DNA of 5,774 nucleotides, taken from Lamprocystis purpurea (lineage in GTDB: Bacteria > Pseudomonadota > Gammaproteobacteria > Chromatiales > Chromatiaceae). The DNA is taken from positions 1-5,774 of the forward strand of contig DYRB01000212.1 in the NCBI GenBank assembly GCA_020718945.1. The letters are read 5' to 3'. The notes under the pieces were generated by a model. The model made no database searches and had not been told where the DNA came from. It saw only the letters and a program-made list of their open reading frames with translations. This document shows positions 5,684 through 5,774 of the stretch, in pieces. Every line of letters begins with the position of its first letter. The stretch's first letter is position 1. Made by a program: the position numbers and the translations under genes.

Positions 5684-5706
5684 GTGCCGCCCGGCAGCCC
5701 GGGCCC

Positions 5707-5738
5707 GGCCCGCGGCGGGCCAGCAGTTCCAAATTTGG
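5707..5738. other. Adjacent palindromes upstream of the DUF294 gene
   Basis: A G/C inverted repeat with 7-bp perfect arms around one base (GGCCCGC/GCGGGCC, 5707-5721) is followed by a perfect 10-bp palindrome CCAAATTTGG (5729-5738), an AT island in G/C-rich DNA. They lie upstream of the possible promoter and could be an operator or the end of an upstream transcript. Neither has a U-tract. Confidence 0.3.
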
Positions 5739-5774
5739 GGGCCAGATCGGTGCCCGTGGGAGCGGCGCCTCGCC

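Overview
The window reads as a chromosomal segment of a GC-rich proteobacterium. A gammaproteobacterium of the purple-sulfur (Chromatiales) type is my best guess. That rests on high GC, strong G/C third-position bias and the gene set, not on any marker gene. No rRNA, tRNA, CRISPR array, transposase or phage gene is visible.

Layout, left to right. (1) Positions 1-152 and 891-1042 are two gap-free copies, about 89% identical, of a 152-bp repeat in opposite orientation. They bracket one plus-strand gene, a 198-residue TPR protein (267-863). Each repeat copy is built from CGCAAAT heptamers spaced about 10 bp apart at both ends, pointing inward, so each looks like a small MITE-like element. (2) From 1007 to the right edge, all genes lie on the minus strand. 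Read in transcription order they are: a CBS-pair/DUF294 nucleotidyltransferase-like protein (5637-4144); a 311-bp spacer with several inverted repeats; a DUF4212 symporter small subunit (3832-3566); a 669-residue sodium:solute symporter of the VC_2705 type (3561-1552); a textbook intrinsic terminator (1503-1473); and a 150-residue two-helix membrane protein of unknown function (1459-1007).

Function. The small subunit and symporter form a tight two-gene unit with a 4-nt gap and almost certainly make one Na+-coupled uptake system, probably for a small carboxylate such as acetate; the substrate is inferred from family resemblance to ActP only. The upstream CBS/DUF294 protein is a frequent neighbour of such symporters and is a plausible nucleotide-sensing regulator. 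The symporter carries a perfect 12-residue EF-hand-like loop and a roughly 120-residue Ala/Lys/Glu-rich insertion, both predicted on the extracytoplasmic face.

Most notable points: the inverted repeat pair around the TPR gene; the fact that the right-hand copy supplies the last 11 codons and stop of the small membrane protein; the terminator that abuts that protein's Shine-Dalgarno site; and the EF-hand-like loop in the symporter. I did not find a convincing new multi-gene system. The repeat element and its effect on the neighbouring gene are the best candidates for something undescribed.
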